64,000 nucleotides of DNA from Ostrinia nubilalis (GCF_963855985.1 NC_087119.1:2644001-2708000); one strand, 5' to 3'. Counted from the stretch's first letter, positions 13,113 to 25,264 are shown. Numbers and translations: made by a program. Notes: generated from the letters alone by a model not told the origin.

Positions 13113-13726
13113 TGTTAACAGAACATTTTCCTTACAATCTAAAATAGACCGGCAAGATTACTGGCACTTGAAAAAAATTACGTGCCCCATATTGGAGAAA
13201 GGGATGATCAGCGCTTGAAGCGAACTGAAGAGCGCTGATTATAGCGGAAAAGCCTAATCCAAACGGTTGCAGCACAAAAGGGTTAGGGAAAGTACTCTCG
13301 CATTTAATTAAAAAGAGCATACCAGTATATTAGCGATTGAAGAATCGGATTCAATAAACGTCCTCTGGTTTTCAATTGGCGATGACCACTTTGAGCTTTA
13401 ATGAACTTAAAAGGTGAATATCAAGCAAAAGGTGAATAGCAATGTCACTCCAATTGACCTAAGTTTGACACGCAGGATGCGTACATAGCAGATGACATTC
13501 AGTGGTTAATGACCAGAAGGACTGAAGTGATTTCGGATGGGATAAAGGATAGGTATGACTCTTTAACATTAAGAACTTAAAAATTGTTTTTGTTGACCAT
13601 TTTTCAGCGAGTCTACTGCACCTCAAGTGAATGTGGTCGCAATTCCCACCGGCTGTATCATTATGCTGATTCCACACAGCATGAATGGGCGACCGCACGC
13701 CGCACGTGTAGCATTGACCTTCCAGC
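13113..13726. other. Unassigned, low-information open frames
   Basis: Open frames run on both strands (13459-13794 -, 13584-13775 +). The plus-strand frame has a Cys-Gly...His...Trp...Arg-Arg pattern faintly like the zinc-knuckle tail of R1-type LINEs, but the match is too weak to call. Confidence 0.3.
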
Positions 13727-14193
13727 TTCTGCCGACGAATCAATAGAGCCGCTCGGGCATGATGGGGACTATTAATGAGCTTACTTTGTAGCACTTTGTG
13801 GCACTTTGTACCAATTTGGGAAGGTGGATTGTGGGACTCACTGTCTGTTAGGATCAGCGTGTAATTTTGTATTTAGGCTACTAACTGGAAAATGGCTATT
13901 TATTGGTGAAACAGTTTGGAACTTTAAAATAAGGCTCGTAACAGGTCTCTCCGAATTAAAAGGTGACAGCTTCTGACCGACGAATCAATAGAGCCGCGCG
14001 GACATGATGGGGACTATTAATGAGCTTACTTTGCGGCGCTTTGTACCAATTTGGGAAGGTGGATTGTGGGACTCACTGTCTGTTAGGATCAGCGTGTAAT
14101 CTTGTAATTAGGCTACGTCTAAGTAGCTGGAAAGCGGCGATTTATTGATGAGACCTGTGAGGTATGGAGGGACATCCTACTTTAAAATAAAGC
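13727..14193 (+). repeat. Direct duplication of about 200 bp
   Basis: Two direct copies, about 13727-13935 and 13971-14193. They share 'cgacgaatcaatagagccgc', 'catgatggggactattaatg', 'gggaaggtggattgtgggac' and 'tgttaggatcagcgtgtaat', with small insertions and deletions. The first copy overlaps short open frames on both strands. It is a local tandem duplication of unknown origin. Confidence 0.8.
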
Positions 14194-17100
14194 TCGCCTC
14201 CGAACAATAATAGCGATCACTTATCGAAGGTTTCCCCGAATAACTTTAGTGGAAAACGACATCTATTAAAAATCGAAGAAAATTTTGGGCTTTTTATTCC
14301 AACTTAGACTTGAGTATTCAATGCATAAGAATGCAGCTTTGACAGGAATATTCAATATTAATTTAAGACAGCCAACATCATACTAATTAATTTATATTAC
14401 ATACGACAATGCTCATTTACCCGAGCAGCTATCATAATTAACCACTTAACGCTTGATCAACCATCGCACCTGTGAACTAATACAATAGAATCCATTTCCA
14501 GTAATAATGGACGTTGCACATAGGTATATAAGCTTGCGCATGATGGATCAACCGCAGGATTCCTGCTGCGGCGTCGGCGTCGGCGCAGCGGCGCGAACAT
14601 GTTATTGATGATTGTGTAATGGGATAGAGGGAAGTAAGTATACATTAAAACCTTTATCTCTGTATTTACTTTGTTGTAGATTTTGATTAAATTAGATGTG
14701 GAAATAATCCTGTTTTACCTAATTATATAAGGTCTTGTTCAGGTTTAGGCGCGCGCCCAGATTTTCCTTACGTCACATTAAAATTACAATTTTTATTTTT
14801 TCACTTAATATCGACTGTTACTTGAGATACCTAGGATATTAAAGAAAAATGCTTCTTAACTTGGTCTGTTATGCTAGCTTTTGTTTTGAAGCTTTTAGCC
14901 CCTTCGGCCGTGTATGATACCAGAGTTTGGTAACCAGTATCATACGAAGAAAAAATGATCGTCGTAGGATACTGGTATCCAAGTGACAGCTTAATCGCTG
15001 CTTATGTTACAAAACGTTTACTAGACTGAATGTCTAGTGCATACTACCTGCGTAAATTCCCTACTCCATTCCCATCCCCTATGGGTATGCATAAGCGTCA
15101 TATGTATACATAGCCTGTGTAATTGTTAGCCTTTCCTTTGACCTTCGACCTATGTGATCAATGAGCGCCTACCGTTATCAGCAATCACTAATGGGAAGTG
15201 AAGTGACCGCAAATTATCAGACAGTTAAATGACATGCAAGATGGATCTAGCTAGTACTAGGTACTCTATAAATGTTAATAGAGCTTGAAAATAAAGTTCA
15301 TACCACAAATTACCTACCTTCATTTATTTATTCACATATCGGACAGAAGTAATGGATTTTTCTTGCAAGAATCATGCCTACAAGTCACGTAAGATACTAA
15401 GGTAGTTAGTTTTAGTAATACACTTCGATAAAGCGAACCACGCCTAGATCTAACGGATTATTTCTATCGACGAATTTTCAGTCAAAAATTATTCGTGAAT
15501 TCCAAAAGTCCATCAGAGTACCTAGTGTTTATGAATATTCTCATAGCACGAAACAGTACAATATTGCAATCTTAAATATGAATGATATGAATAAATATCA
15601 CGTCCACTCTGCATTCAAGATTTCATGTTTCCGTCCGCGCAGTTGCAAGTTAAATATGCAACATTTCAAAATGCAAGTCCGTTTTAATAGTAGGGATAGG
15701 CGGATATTAGAATGTGTCGGAGCTGTCCGATATGGTTGGCACAAAAGAGAAATAGGGTTTGCACAAAAAAGAAATAGGCTTTCTTAAACAACATTAATAT
15801 GTCAAAAAATATGACTTAGTTAAAAATAATGTTTCTTTCTTGATCTCTTATATCATTATCATAATATTTTAATTTGCATAGTACCCAAAAATACAGTTTT
15901 AAATGGGGTTGAATTAATATTCGATCACGACCTCAATTTTTAGCACAAACTGATGTAACGCTTGAACGTCAGTCAGTTCAGTTTCTAAAAATTAGAACAT
16001 ATTTCGGTATCGGCACTAAAGTGTCAAGCTTCAGTGTAACAGTGTTAGGCGTCAGTGCAGCATTGAACGTGTCAATCCGATAACAGCTTCACCAGTCACC
16101 AGTGCGGAGTTTCACTCGTTTCCTCTTTGTGAAAAAAACTCCACTTGCCAGTTGACATGTTGACGTGGACATAGTGACGTTCGGTCCGTGTAACCGGGTT
16201 AAACACAAAAAGGCCACATTTAACGCTTATGCGGAAAACCGTTTTTGGAGTGGCCTTTTTAAAGGGTTTTTAAGTGGTCATTTAAACCAGTCGTCTTGTT
16301 TTCAGACTACAAGGCCCAAAATATATGTATCTATGATGATTCAAGTAAGTATGCAGTAATTTTATTTAGCTGATAATTATGTACTTTTGAAGTAAGCTTT
16401 TAGCAACCCTACAGTACAAGGTAAGCGGATCCAAGCTTATGGAAGGAGATCCGTATGTACAATGTTTTCTTATTTCGTACAAGGATTCCTGTAAGACACC
16501 TTTCAGTTTCAAGCGAAATTGATTTTAAAGAATATCTGACGTATTGCTGATACCTAGAGGGCATATTTAGTTACCTACTGTATGTACCTATATTCGAAAA
16601 TTAATAAAGAATTAAACTCACTATTTAAAGTTTTCCTATTTGATAAAAAATACACCTCTCGATCTTATTCTCACGTAGTTACTGTGAAAATGTGACACTG
16701 ATACGATTTTACGGGTTTACCTAATTTGGGTACTAAACCAAAACTGAAAGCCTGAGCGGGGTCGCGCTGATAAAATTAAAAGCTCACAAAAGGACGTTTT
16801 AAAAACTTTTAGTGTGCATTATCATCCAGTCGAGAGCTTTTTAGCCTATAACCACGTATTCTCATTCAGTTAGCCGCTGCAAATTGGAACTGCAGTGGAA
16901 AAGAATAGAACGTATCGAGATATTATTTCTGCGGGCAATGCGGCGGCAAATGAAAAGTGCAATTTTATAATAAATGGAGGGCAATCCGGCGTTCGGTCCC
17001 GACCGAGGCCGCACTGTGTTTATTGACAGAAGGTTTCATAAGTGTCACTTATGACCTCTTTTTCCAATAAAGGAATTTTCCTCACTTTAAAATGCTTTCT

Positions 17101-17628
17101 ATTGAGAAACTAGGTTGAAATGAAATGGTGGCAAGAGATTCACAGTCTCGAATCTATTTAAAAAACCGTGTTCCGACCGAACCGAAAATTACTTCGCACA
17201 TACAGAACAACAGAAGGCAAAACTACAGATCATGAAAACAATTGGGCCAAATTATAAGGCATTAAAATAAAATAAATCTTATCGGAGGTAGACTACGCCA
17301 AAACTACACTAACCTTGTAAATCACTACAGAAAATCGTCGTTTATCATAATAAAAACCTGTCCTAACATTCTTTTTATTGTAACAAAAAGCGTTAAATAA
17401 ACGTGTTTGTCACGCATTGCCATCTTGACCTGAAAACTCATTTAGACCATCGCTTAGAAACACAGAAGGACATTCTTACTTACAGTACAGCATAATGAGT
17501 TAAGTGTTGAAATATGGTAATGGAGCTATAGATATTGTTTCTGTAAAGGATTGTCATGGTAAAACGTTTTGTTGGAACAATCGCTTTATCAACGAATCAC
17601 GGCATCTACCCCATGTTATTATACAGTG
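14194..17628. other. No feature recognised
   Basis: AT-rich, with a few GC-richer patches (14560-14605, 16030-16130, 16910-17010). A 22-bp near-direct repeat occurs at about 15738-15784 ('gcacaaaagagaaatagg' twice). No gene, RNA or complete element recognised. Confidence 0.45.
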
Positions 17629-18034
17629 TGAGTCACGTTAAAGTGTACATATGAAAATAGATGAAACAAGACCTGGGCCATTCCGCTATAGACGATTTCC
17701 GACATGGTTTTTTCAATCACGGTATTAGTTGTTTTTATTAATATTTATGGAAAGGAGGAAGTCTACGTTTAATAACCATATAATTTTTATGTAATTTTAT
17801 AATATACCCTCTTTTTTGTCGCGTTCGAAAATATTGTCATCCGAATGATTGGTATAAATTGTGAAATCATGTCTAGCAATACTGGCGTGAACTAATTGCT
17901 TTGGACGGTTGAGGTTAAGTTTTACCGGCTAAACGTGAACTAACATTATTCATTTATCTTTGCATACCAAAAACTAAAGTTTATGTTGTAGTAATTACTA
18001 AAAAATATCGACTTCTAGAACACACTGTTAGCTT

Positions 18035-19595
18035 GTTGCACCCGCGACGCAAAATACGTAAAAGTTTACTTTTTTTAATGAACTAGAGAGCTAACGTTTC
18101 GAAACTTTACAAAAGTAAGAAGAAATCAGAACCACACATAATGTTTTATTTTTTAGGACTGTGAAGATTGTTGGGTTAAAATAATCGATAGCTAAAATTG
18201 GTTGCACCCGCGACCTTGATGTGACATCGCGGGTGCAACTTTTTTTACGTCGACATTTTTGTTTGATAAATTTTACAATTCGTTGTTTGGATTAGTCTTG
18301 GACTAATTATATATGTATATAACGGTTCGTGATATACATATATTTAATATGGGTGTCTATATTGTATTCTGTATTTTTTACAGAAATATTAACAGGTAGG
18401 TATTCAATCCATACATTCTTCCAGTTTGGAGACGCTCATAAGGTTAGTGTGGCGCGCACATCACTGTCTCAATTGAACTAGTACCACTAGTACAGATAGT
18501 GATTGGGACGATACCGATTTGGAACCACTTACGAATCAGAAATTACGAAACACAATTCCAAGTCCTGATCATTTAGTTGCTGATCAGAGCAAATCGTTGT
18601 TGCCACTTAGAAAGAGATTGCGCGTTTTAAATGTGTACAGTGATTCAGACACTGATTCAGGCAGCGAATGTATAATTGACGAAACACAATCAACGTCTCT
18701 TCAAGTTTCAAAATTGTCACCGGAAGCGTGACCTAAAACTTCAAATGACCAACCTACTCTCATACCGAAAAATATTTGCGCTGGTGTGTATGTCCTGGTA
18801 CAATTGCTAAGCAAAGCCGGCAAAAAAAAACTCAATATCGTTATGTGGGGTTGTGTCAAAGTGATATGGATGAAGATCGAGAAGTCAGAGTTCAATTTAT
18901 GACGACGGTTGATGGCAAACGATTCACAGAAATATTTAATGACATAGCAGACGTGCAATTTGAATACATTATTGCAATATTAGAAGCGCCAAAGGAAACG
19001 ATTGATGGAAATAAATAATATATTTTTTGGAATTTCCGTCAGGTATTGACGTGTTTAAAAAAAAAGAAATAAAGACCTAAATAGAAAGAAACCTAAAGAA
19101 ATATTAACAAACAAATCGTATTTGTACCTTATAAGTAAATTTGGATCTCAAATTTAATTCCTATCTAAGTAAAAAACATGTTTATGTTCACTTAAATTAG
19201 ACGGGTTGCACCCGCGATAATTCGGTGTTGCACCCGCGATTGATTAAAAAATTATTAAATAAATATTTACTTTCAATTTGATAAGAGTTTTTATTTTATG
19301 TTCTTTGTTACTTTATTGCGTTTCAAAATATTAGGGCATAACATATTAAATGTATCAGAATTAACAGAATTACGTGTTTTTTGTATCTGATCTGGAAATG
19401 ATGGGCCAAATCTGTTGCACCCGCGAAGGCACTTTGAACCTTTGTCCTGGCTTTTAAAAAACACTTTTAAATTTTTTCTTACTTAATATAAAGAGAACAT
19501 AATAAAATGTAGTCTTTCAAATACTAATTATATTCAAAATGTTTTTTATTTAATATGGATAAACTAAAACAGGCGTCTAAATGTTGCACCCGCGA
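18035..19595. repeat. Seven copies of the 13-mer GTTGCACCCGCGA
   Basis: Exact copies start at 18035, 18201, 19205, 19227, 19414 and 19583 on the plus strand. One reverse copy lies at 18227-18239, forming a palindrome with the 18201 copy. They sit on both sides of the broken ORF and within a single mobile element. This layout suggests subterminal transposase-binding sites, which is inference. Confidence 0.9.
18477..19018 (+). pseudogene. Broken ORF inside the 13-mer transposon
   Basis: Reading begins after a TGA at 18474-18476 with a Ser/Thr/Asp-rich acidic segment (TSTDSDWDDTD) and a basic stretch (LPLRKRLRV). It meets an in-frame TGA at 18729-18731, then continues sensibly (ICAGVYVLVQLLSKAGKK). 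It loses frame in an A9 run (about 18822-18830) and resumes as QYRYVGLCQSDMDEDREVRV...FNDIADVQFEYIIAILEAP to a TAA at 19016-19018. The last part looks like a small beta-rich C-terminal module seen in many uncharacterised insect proteins ('VLV..KK..RYVG.....D...VRF......F..P..DI..V..EDI'). Function is unknown. No DDE catalytic core is present, so at most the C-terminus of the element's protein survives. Confidence 0.55.
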
Positions 19596-20668
19596 TAATG
19601 GAATGGCCCACCTATTTTTATCGACAAGAAAGTGGTCAAAAATTTTTTGAGATTTTTTTTTAATTTTTTATAGATTTTTTTTCCTTTCAAGTACTTATTG
19701 TAAAGAAAACGTAATAACTTTTAAACTAAGAGGTATATCCTGATAAAATAAAAACAGTAATAATGCTAAATAACAGACGATACTAAAAAATACATAAAAT
19801 ACTCAGAAAATGCCAACAAATAATAAATAACGATACTTTTTGAAAAAAATCTGCTTAAAAATTCGTGTTTTTTTGGTTATTTGATAAATTTCTCCAAAAA
19901 ATGCCCCTATAAAAGGTGGTTTTTATTACTTTGAATTATTCTCTATCGTATTACCTTTGTATAACCAAAAATCGCATGTCTCTATCCCTATCACAACATT
20001 TGCTATGATCGTTTGAACTAAGCCTCTCCGGGCGCGCCATTCAACGCTTCGCTAACAACGAAACTGAAAATGGCTCTAGATTTGTAATTTTGATAAAGAC
20101 AAGTTAGATTTCAAGTAAAAACAAAAGATTTCGAAGTAAAATAAGCAATTTATTAAAATTAAAATTGTCCCTACCTGTAGAGGAGAATAATGTTGTGGTA
20201 GGCCTTTGTTCAAACTATCATAGCAAATGTTGTGATAGGGATAGAGACATGAAATTTTTGGTTTTACAAAGGTAATACGATAGAGAACAATACAAAACAA
20301 TAAAAACCACCTGTTATAGGGGCATTTTTTGGAGAAATTCATCAAATAACCAAAAAAACACGAATTTTTAAGGAGATTTTTTTCAAAAAGTATCATTTTT
20401 TATTATTTGTTGGCAATTTTTGTGTATTTTATGTATTTTTTTAGTATCACCTGTCATTTAGCATTATTACTGTTTTTATTTTATCAGGATATACCGCTTA
20501 GTTTAAAAGTTATTACGTTTTCTTTACAATACGTAATTGGAAGAAAAAAAATTCTATAAAAAATTAAAAAAAAATCTCAAAAATTTTTTGATCTCTTTTT
20601 TGTCGATAAAAATAGGTCTAGTTTCATCTATTTTCATATGTACACTTTAACGTGACTCACACTGTATA

Positions 20669-21110
20669 CGATTGTGATAAACGAGCTGTGGGATATATAT
20701 TTTAGTCAGTATAAATATAAATATGTAAAGAGTGTTTTACATTTGGGATGGCGCGAAGAAAACGCGAAGTGAGTGGAGGACGGCTCAATCCAGTCACAAA
20801 GGATGCAAAATGCAATATTTCGTCACAAATGTTGCTTGAACATTTCAATATTTTACAACGCGACGCGGATGCATAGGTTGTGCTTTGTGAGTGTTGCTTT
20901 TAAGCCGCGAACTGCGGGGAAATACCACAGTAGATAAATTAAACAGTACGGAAGCTTCATACAAACGCTCGAAATCAGACTCACGCACACAGACGCACGC
21001 TTTACACGAGCTCTAAGCGAACCTCGCAGTCCATCCGTCGCGAGTGTCGCGCGCGTTGTGTTTTTAATAATAATTTGATTGCATGCACTGTCCGCTGTAT
21101 TTTTAAAAAC
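20669..21110. other. Unassigned; one 42-residue chance frame
   Basis: A short ATG frame (20748-20876 +, beginning MARRKREVSGGRLN) has no recognised domain. The stretch 20940-21110 is GC-richer with 'cgcgcgcg'-like words, which might be an old promoter for the THAP fragment that follows, but nothing decisive is visible. Confidence 0.35.
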
Positions 21111-21206
21111 ATGCCACGAGTGAATTGCGTAGTATACGGCTGCTTGAACTCGGCATCTTCAAAACCAGAACTTTCATTTTTTAAACTTCGTAATAATTCT
21201 GAATAA
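21111..21206 (+). pseudogene. THAP zinc-finger N-terminus (truncated copy or first exon)
   Basis: ATG at 21111 opens MPRVNCVVYGCLNS...LSFFKLR, the start of a THAP domain: the CxxxxC half of the C2CH zinc site followed by the conserved S-F-F-K-L block. The rest of the domain, including the later Cys/His pair, the AVPTIF-type motif and any downstream protein, is missing. The frame stops at TAA 21204-21206. 'ttc|gtaata' within the last codons could be a splice donor, so this could instead be a first exon. THAP domains occur in host DNA-binding proteins and in P-element transposases; I cannot distinguish. Confidence 0.6.
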
Positions 21207-21707
21207 TAAAAATGATTAAATATTACATTTTAAATAAAGTGCTTACATCTGATTTTGTAATAGTTCTTTTTAAATTACGTAATTACGCTTTTTAACAATT
21301 TATGTGTTCTATTTGATAAAGTAATTTGCTCCGCACGCACGCTTTTGTACTAAGTGATGAACTGTATTTAAAATGAGGCAATAGGTATGTGAAAGTAAGT
21401 ATCCGGTATTTTATTTATGAGAATAGATCTTCTACCGGCCTCTAATAGTACTTAATCAATTTATTCGATTATGTATTCGATCATTATAGAACCTAATTAA
21501 CGTTTTATTTTTTTGTTAACTACTTAGTCAATTAATTTATTCCATTAGGTATTTTATAATTAAAAAACCTAAATAAACGTTTTAATAAATAAGTAAGTAA
21601 GAACCTTATTAATTTTATAAAGGTTGAGAGTGCCAACCCTAACACTCAGTTGAAGTGTAGGTATTTAACTCGCCGAAAGGGCTAAGTTTCCGTACTGCTT
21701 TAGCTCA

Positions 21708-22612
21708 TATATATGTCGCAGGCAAATTGTATGATTCCGCATTTTACAAACGGCGTCGTCAATTCACAAACGCTCGCTGTTCTATGAAATGCCGAAGGCA
21801 AAATGTAAATTGCCTTGGCACTTTATAATATGCCAAAACATTTGATAGCCAATTCAATCGCTGTTTACAAAATTCCGCGGCAAATTGAAGTATTTAGTTC
21901 TTTTTCTCACCACGCGAGGCGCTGCTAATCAAAACAAGAAAAATGGCGTCGGATAGTGGTTTTGTGATACAGAAAACAGTGCAAATTCTACGTATTCAAA
22001 GGACTTTTCACAAAAAAAGACATTTATTATATTTAGTGAGTTAAGAAATTTTTACGATTCACAAATAGGAGCAGTGAAAAAGCTATGGAAAAATAAAATA
22101 GTTTTTGAGGTTATCCGGCACGTAAAACACGCTAAGGTGACAATGGAATCTGGTGCTCGGAGGTCTGCTGCGGAATATATTGGTATAAAAAATATTGTGT
22201 TATGTCTTCTAGACTTCTTCTTGGTATAATTAAAATGTAAGACTTATCTAAAGAACTGACTATCGAAACTTATTTAATGTCATATTTTTATGTACCTACC
22301 TATAGGTACGTCAATAGTTTAAATTAGTCTAGTGTTGTTTTTGTTACGAAAATATTTTAATTACTTTAGGAGTAGCAAGTATTTTAGGTTTGTCTTACTT
22401 AAATAGATACCTACCTGATTTCTGAAATTATGTCTGATTTGTCCAACATGTGTTTTATGATGGTCACCCTATTGCAACAATCTTAGTCGAAATTTTATCA
22501 ATTGAACGAATTGCCAATTTGCCTTCGGCATTTCATAGAACAGCGAGCGTTTGTAAATTGACGACGCCGTTTGTAAAATGCGGAATCATACAATTTGCCT
22601 GCGACATATATA
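21708..22612. mobile_element. DNA transposon with about 95-bp terminal inverted repeats
   Basis: The left end 'atatatgtcgcaggcaaatt' and onward (about 21710-21805) is matched in reverse complement at about 22517-22612. The match includes 'gattccgcattttacaaacg' and 'gctgttctatgaaatgccga'. The outermost bases are TATA-rich, so the exact boundary and a TA duplication are ambiguous. Inside, an ATG at 21943 opens a short frame (MASDSGFVIQKTVQIL) that soon stops; no transposase was recognised. It is probably a non-autonomous or deleted copy. The open frame at 22450-22749 is the right repeat read through. Confidence 0.8.
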
Positions 22613-23624
22613 CTGTGGAAATACCTTTGATTTCCAGACATTTGAGGAAAATATTGCTCGAGTGTCCTTGTAGAGTTGAGTGCTCAGGCGGAATTTTTGA
22701 AAATTTCCTGGCTTTAGGACCGAAATGTGGAAGTGTATTTGAGACCTAAAATCTATGAGACGAAAAAGCGGGCGGCAGTTGTTTTTAACTTCTTTTGAAG
22801 TAGTTTTTTATTGGTGGGAATATAAGCTTCTACACTTCCGAGATTCCTAACATAGTCGTCTTTTTACTTATTAATTCATCCCCGAAAAATACTACATGAT
22901 GATGGTAAAGAATTAAGATACACTCTGATGAATCTTAATATTTTCTTCAGATGAATCGGTTTCAACGGTAACTTAACGTCTATATCAAATACCTATTGTT
23001 TGATGGAGTTTGTGTCCGGAGTATGTTAAAATTAGAAACGCATTATTTAGGCATGAATGTAACGGCAAATGGCAGGTTAATCGCCACGTGACTGCAAGTG
23101 TGCAGGGACATGGATACCCATTTTCTTATTTTTACATTTCTGTAAATAGATTACACATGACAGCAGCGTTTGAAAGTGTTCCGTTTGGACTTGTGTAGTC
23201 TTCACGGATTTGGTGTAAGCGGAGGTTCAAATTATGTTTATTTGAATAAAAACAAAGAACTCATTTGTTCGCGGATTCCTTAGTGTGTTCTATGAATGCT
23301 CTCTCGTTTGCTGTAACCGGCACACGTGAGGATTGCTCGCTTGTTTAGTTTTCTTGTCTTCACAAATTCTATCCCTGTAGTTTTGGTTCGTTATCAATGC
23401 AAGTGACAATAGAGTAATGAAAGTTTACTTTATCAGTGCAAATGACAAAAGAATAATTGAAGTTTTTCAAGAATAAAGACACAATAGAAAATAAATTGTA
23501 GCTAGCAGTCCGCTGCGATTTTTGAGGCATTGCAAATATTATGTTTCTTCTCTTTTATAAGTTTTTATAACATTTAACTAGAAATAATCTCTCTCTAAAA
23601 CTTACATTGAAATATTTCTCCTTT
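22613..23624. other. No feature recognised
   Basis: AT-rich sequence with a chance frame at 23010-23198 (+). No repeat or gene recognised. Confidence 0.45.
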
Positions 23625-23627
23625 TAA

Positions 23628-23832
23628 AATCTATACTAATATTATAAAGAGGAAAGATTTGTACCTATTTTTGTATGTTTGTAATGAATAGGCTCAAAAA
23701 CTACTGAACGGATTTTGATGAAACTTTACAGTATTATTGTTCATAATCAAGAATAACATATAGGCTATAATTTATGACGATCTGTGACAAACGAAATTTC
23801 ACGCGTGCGAAGCCGCTGGCGGAAAGCTAGTT
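23628..23832 (-). repeat. Lepidopteran short interspersed repeat, copy 3
   Basis: 'ctatactaatattataaaga', 'actgaacggattttgatgaa', 'aacatataggctataattta', 'cacgcgtgcgaagccgctgg' and 'cggaaagctagtt' follow in order. It is the reverse orientation of the copy at 2783-2955, with which it shares the 'ataggctataatttatgacg' core. Confidence 0.8.
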
Positions 23833-25264
23833 TAATATAAACTGAGACTGCCGCAATAATAAGTTCAAAAATTGTTATCTGCAAATTATTTAGATCGTTG
23901 CAGCGGGATTTTTTGCATCGTTCAGGTGACAAAAGGCCTGGAGCTCGCTCGTGTACCCTCGCAGCACGCCCCGTTGTTTGTCTTGGCTGCAGCGGCCGCG
24001 CAGTTCAAAACCAATTTTAGCTCTAAATATAGATTGATGTACCCATGCGACAGCGTGACCTATCACATCGCAAACACAAACAACGCTGGAAAATGAAATA
24101 GGGGGACGGTACGTGTCTACTAAATTTAACTAAGTATCGCTCGTAAAGGAAAATGTGTGTTTGAGGCACGGAGGAGGACTGATCGTGGTATCTTCTTTTC
24201 GTCTGACCTACCTTAGCGCGAGACTGTGAGCTTTATGATTTGATGAAGATGTCCAGTTTGTTCCAGTAGTGAACCAAACTATACTCAACATCAAATAAAC
24301 CGCACCTTCCGCGACGCGAACTTTAACGATTTTCTTCTGACACAATCATGGTGCCCCAACAATATTGGTGTTATTTGAAAGCCCAATAAATATCCTTAAA
24401 GAAAAACACATTTAATTTCTTTATAAATGATTAACATATACCATAAATGTGACTTGAAAAAATACCTCACTTTGGGCCCACCTATGGGATCAATTAGACC
24501 AATTTTTATGGTTATAGAACCAAATAATGATCTCACGTGTCCATTTAACAGATTGATAGCGATTAATCCCAACTTAACAGTTTTATACCCATAAAAGTTG
24601 GCTTTAGCGTAACTACCTATTTTTTGAAGAAGTGACTCTGGATCCTTCCCTAGACACATTTTTGGGGTAAAAACCTTTCATTTAATTAAATGAAGGTTAG
24701 AACTAGGCTTTTAAATGGTGCCAATATTGGTGGGAAGTGGGGATGCATACGTTTGAAAATGCTTGTCGAGGGAGGTGCGATTTATTTGATGTCGAGTGTA
24801 CTTATAGTGATAGAAAAGAGTGGTCGGACGGAGTGCACGGAACCAAAGCTTCTAGCCTTATTCAAGCAAGCAAATGATTATGACAAAAGAAAAACTTCAA
24901 AAAAAGTACTTATGATCGGACACTACTAATTTCTACCTCGTTAATTCATGAACACCTTACTTGTTTAGTGATTCTAATACAAGATAAATCTGCCAATTGA
25001 TTGATCCACTAGCCAGGTAGGTAATTTAATTATCCTATGGTGTACAAGGCCTATTGTCACCGGGTCGTATTCACTGCAATATTCCTGAACACTGTAGGCA
25101 CCTCGCTGATACAATAGCCTTCCACTAAGGGCCATGCAGACATGCTGCACTTAGCCCCGACGGCCATGGATGATGCATAGCATGTGAAAGACCCCTTGCG
25201 TTCAACAAACCCATTAAGGTCTCCGCGCGTTAAAGTAACTGTAAATTAATATCAAATCTAGATC
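23833..25264. other. No feature recognised
   Basis: Includes several 60-90-codon frames (23872-24096 +, 24396-24659 -, 24690-24929 +) without recognisable domains, start context or splice sites. I treat them as chance. Confidence 0.4.

Larger units (their letters stand above)
17675..19609. mobile_element. DNA transposon remnant with repeated 13-mer, inserted in the foldback
   Basis: Ends are GGGCCATTCC and GGAATGGCCC. The flanks are ACCT at 17671-17674 and ACCT at 19610-19613. The foldback's other arm contains only one ACCT at the equivalent place, which confirms a 4-bp target duplication. Inside are a broken coding segment (18477-19018) and seven exact copies of GTTGCACCCGCGA. The last copy lies just inside the right end (19583-19595). 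A 4-bp duplication is known in several superfamilies, such as Sola and Chapaev; I cannot choose among them. Confidence 0.8.
17631..20666. mobile_element. Large foldback DNA element (split by a second element)
   Basis: Terminal inverted repeats start TACAGTGTGAGTCACG and are exact for about 46 bp (17631-17674 region against 20623-20666). They are flanked by TA on both sides (17629-17630, 20667-20668). If the inserted element 17675-19609 and one ACCT are removed, the complementarity continues inward for several hundred bases, to about 20030 on the left and back to about 20190 on the right. The unit is therefore a foldback with arms of roughly 470-480 bp around a short spacer. The TA duplication suits a Tc1/mariner-type mobiliser. 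It encodes nothing; the open frame at 20076-20396 (-) is arm sequence. Confidence 0.85.

Noticed and set aside
13584..13775. Possible R1-type LINE zinc-knuckle tail
   Set aside because: Cys/His spacing does not fit well and no RT sequence lies upstream.
18035..19595. CRISPR-like repeated 13-mer
   Set aside because: Irregular spacing, both orientations, inside a eukaryotic transposon.
20748..20876. Small ATG frame of 42 residues
   Set aside because: No domain, no splice context, basic start may be chance.
23872..24096. 75-codon plus-strand frame with an alanine run
   Set aside because: No similarity, no start or splice evidence.
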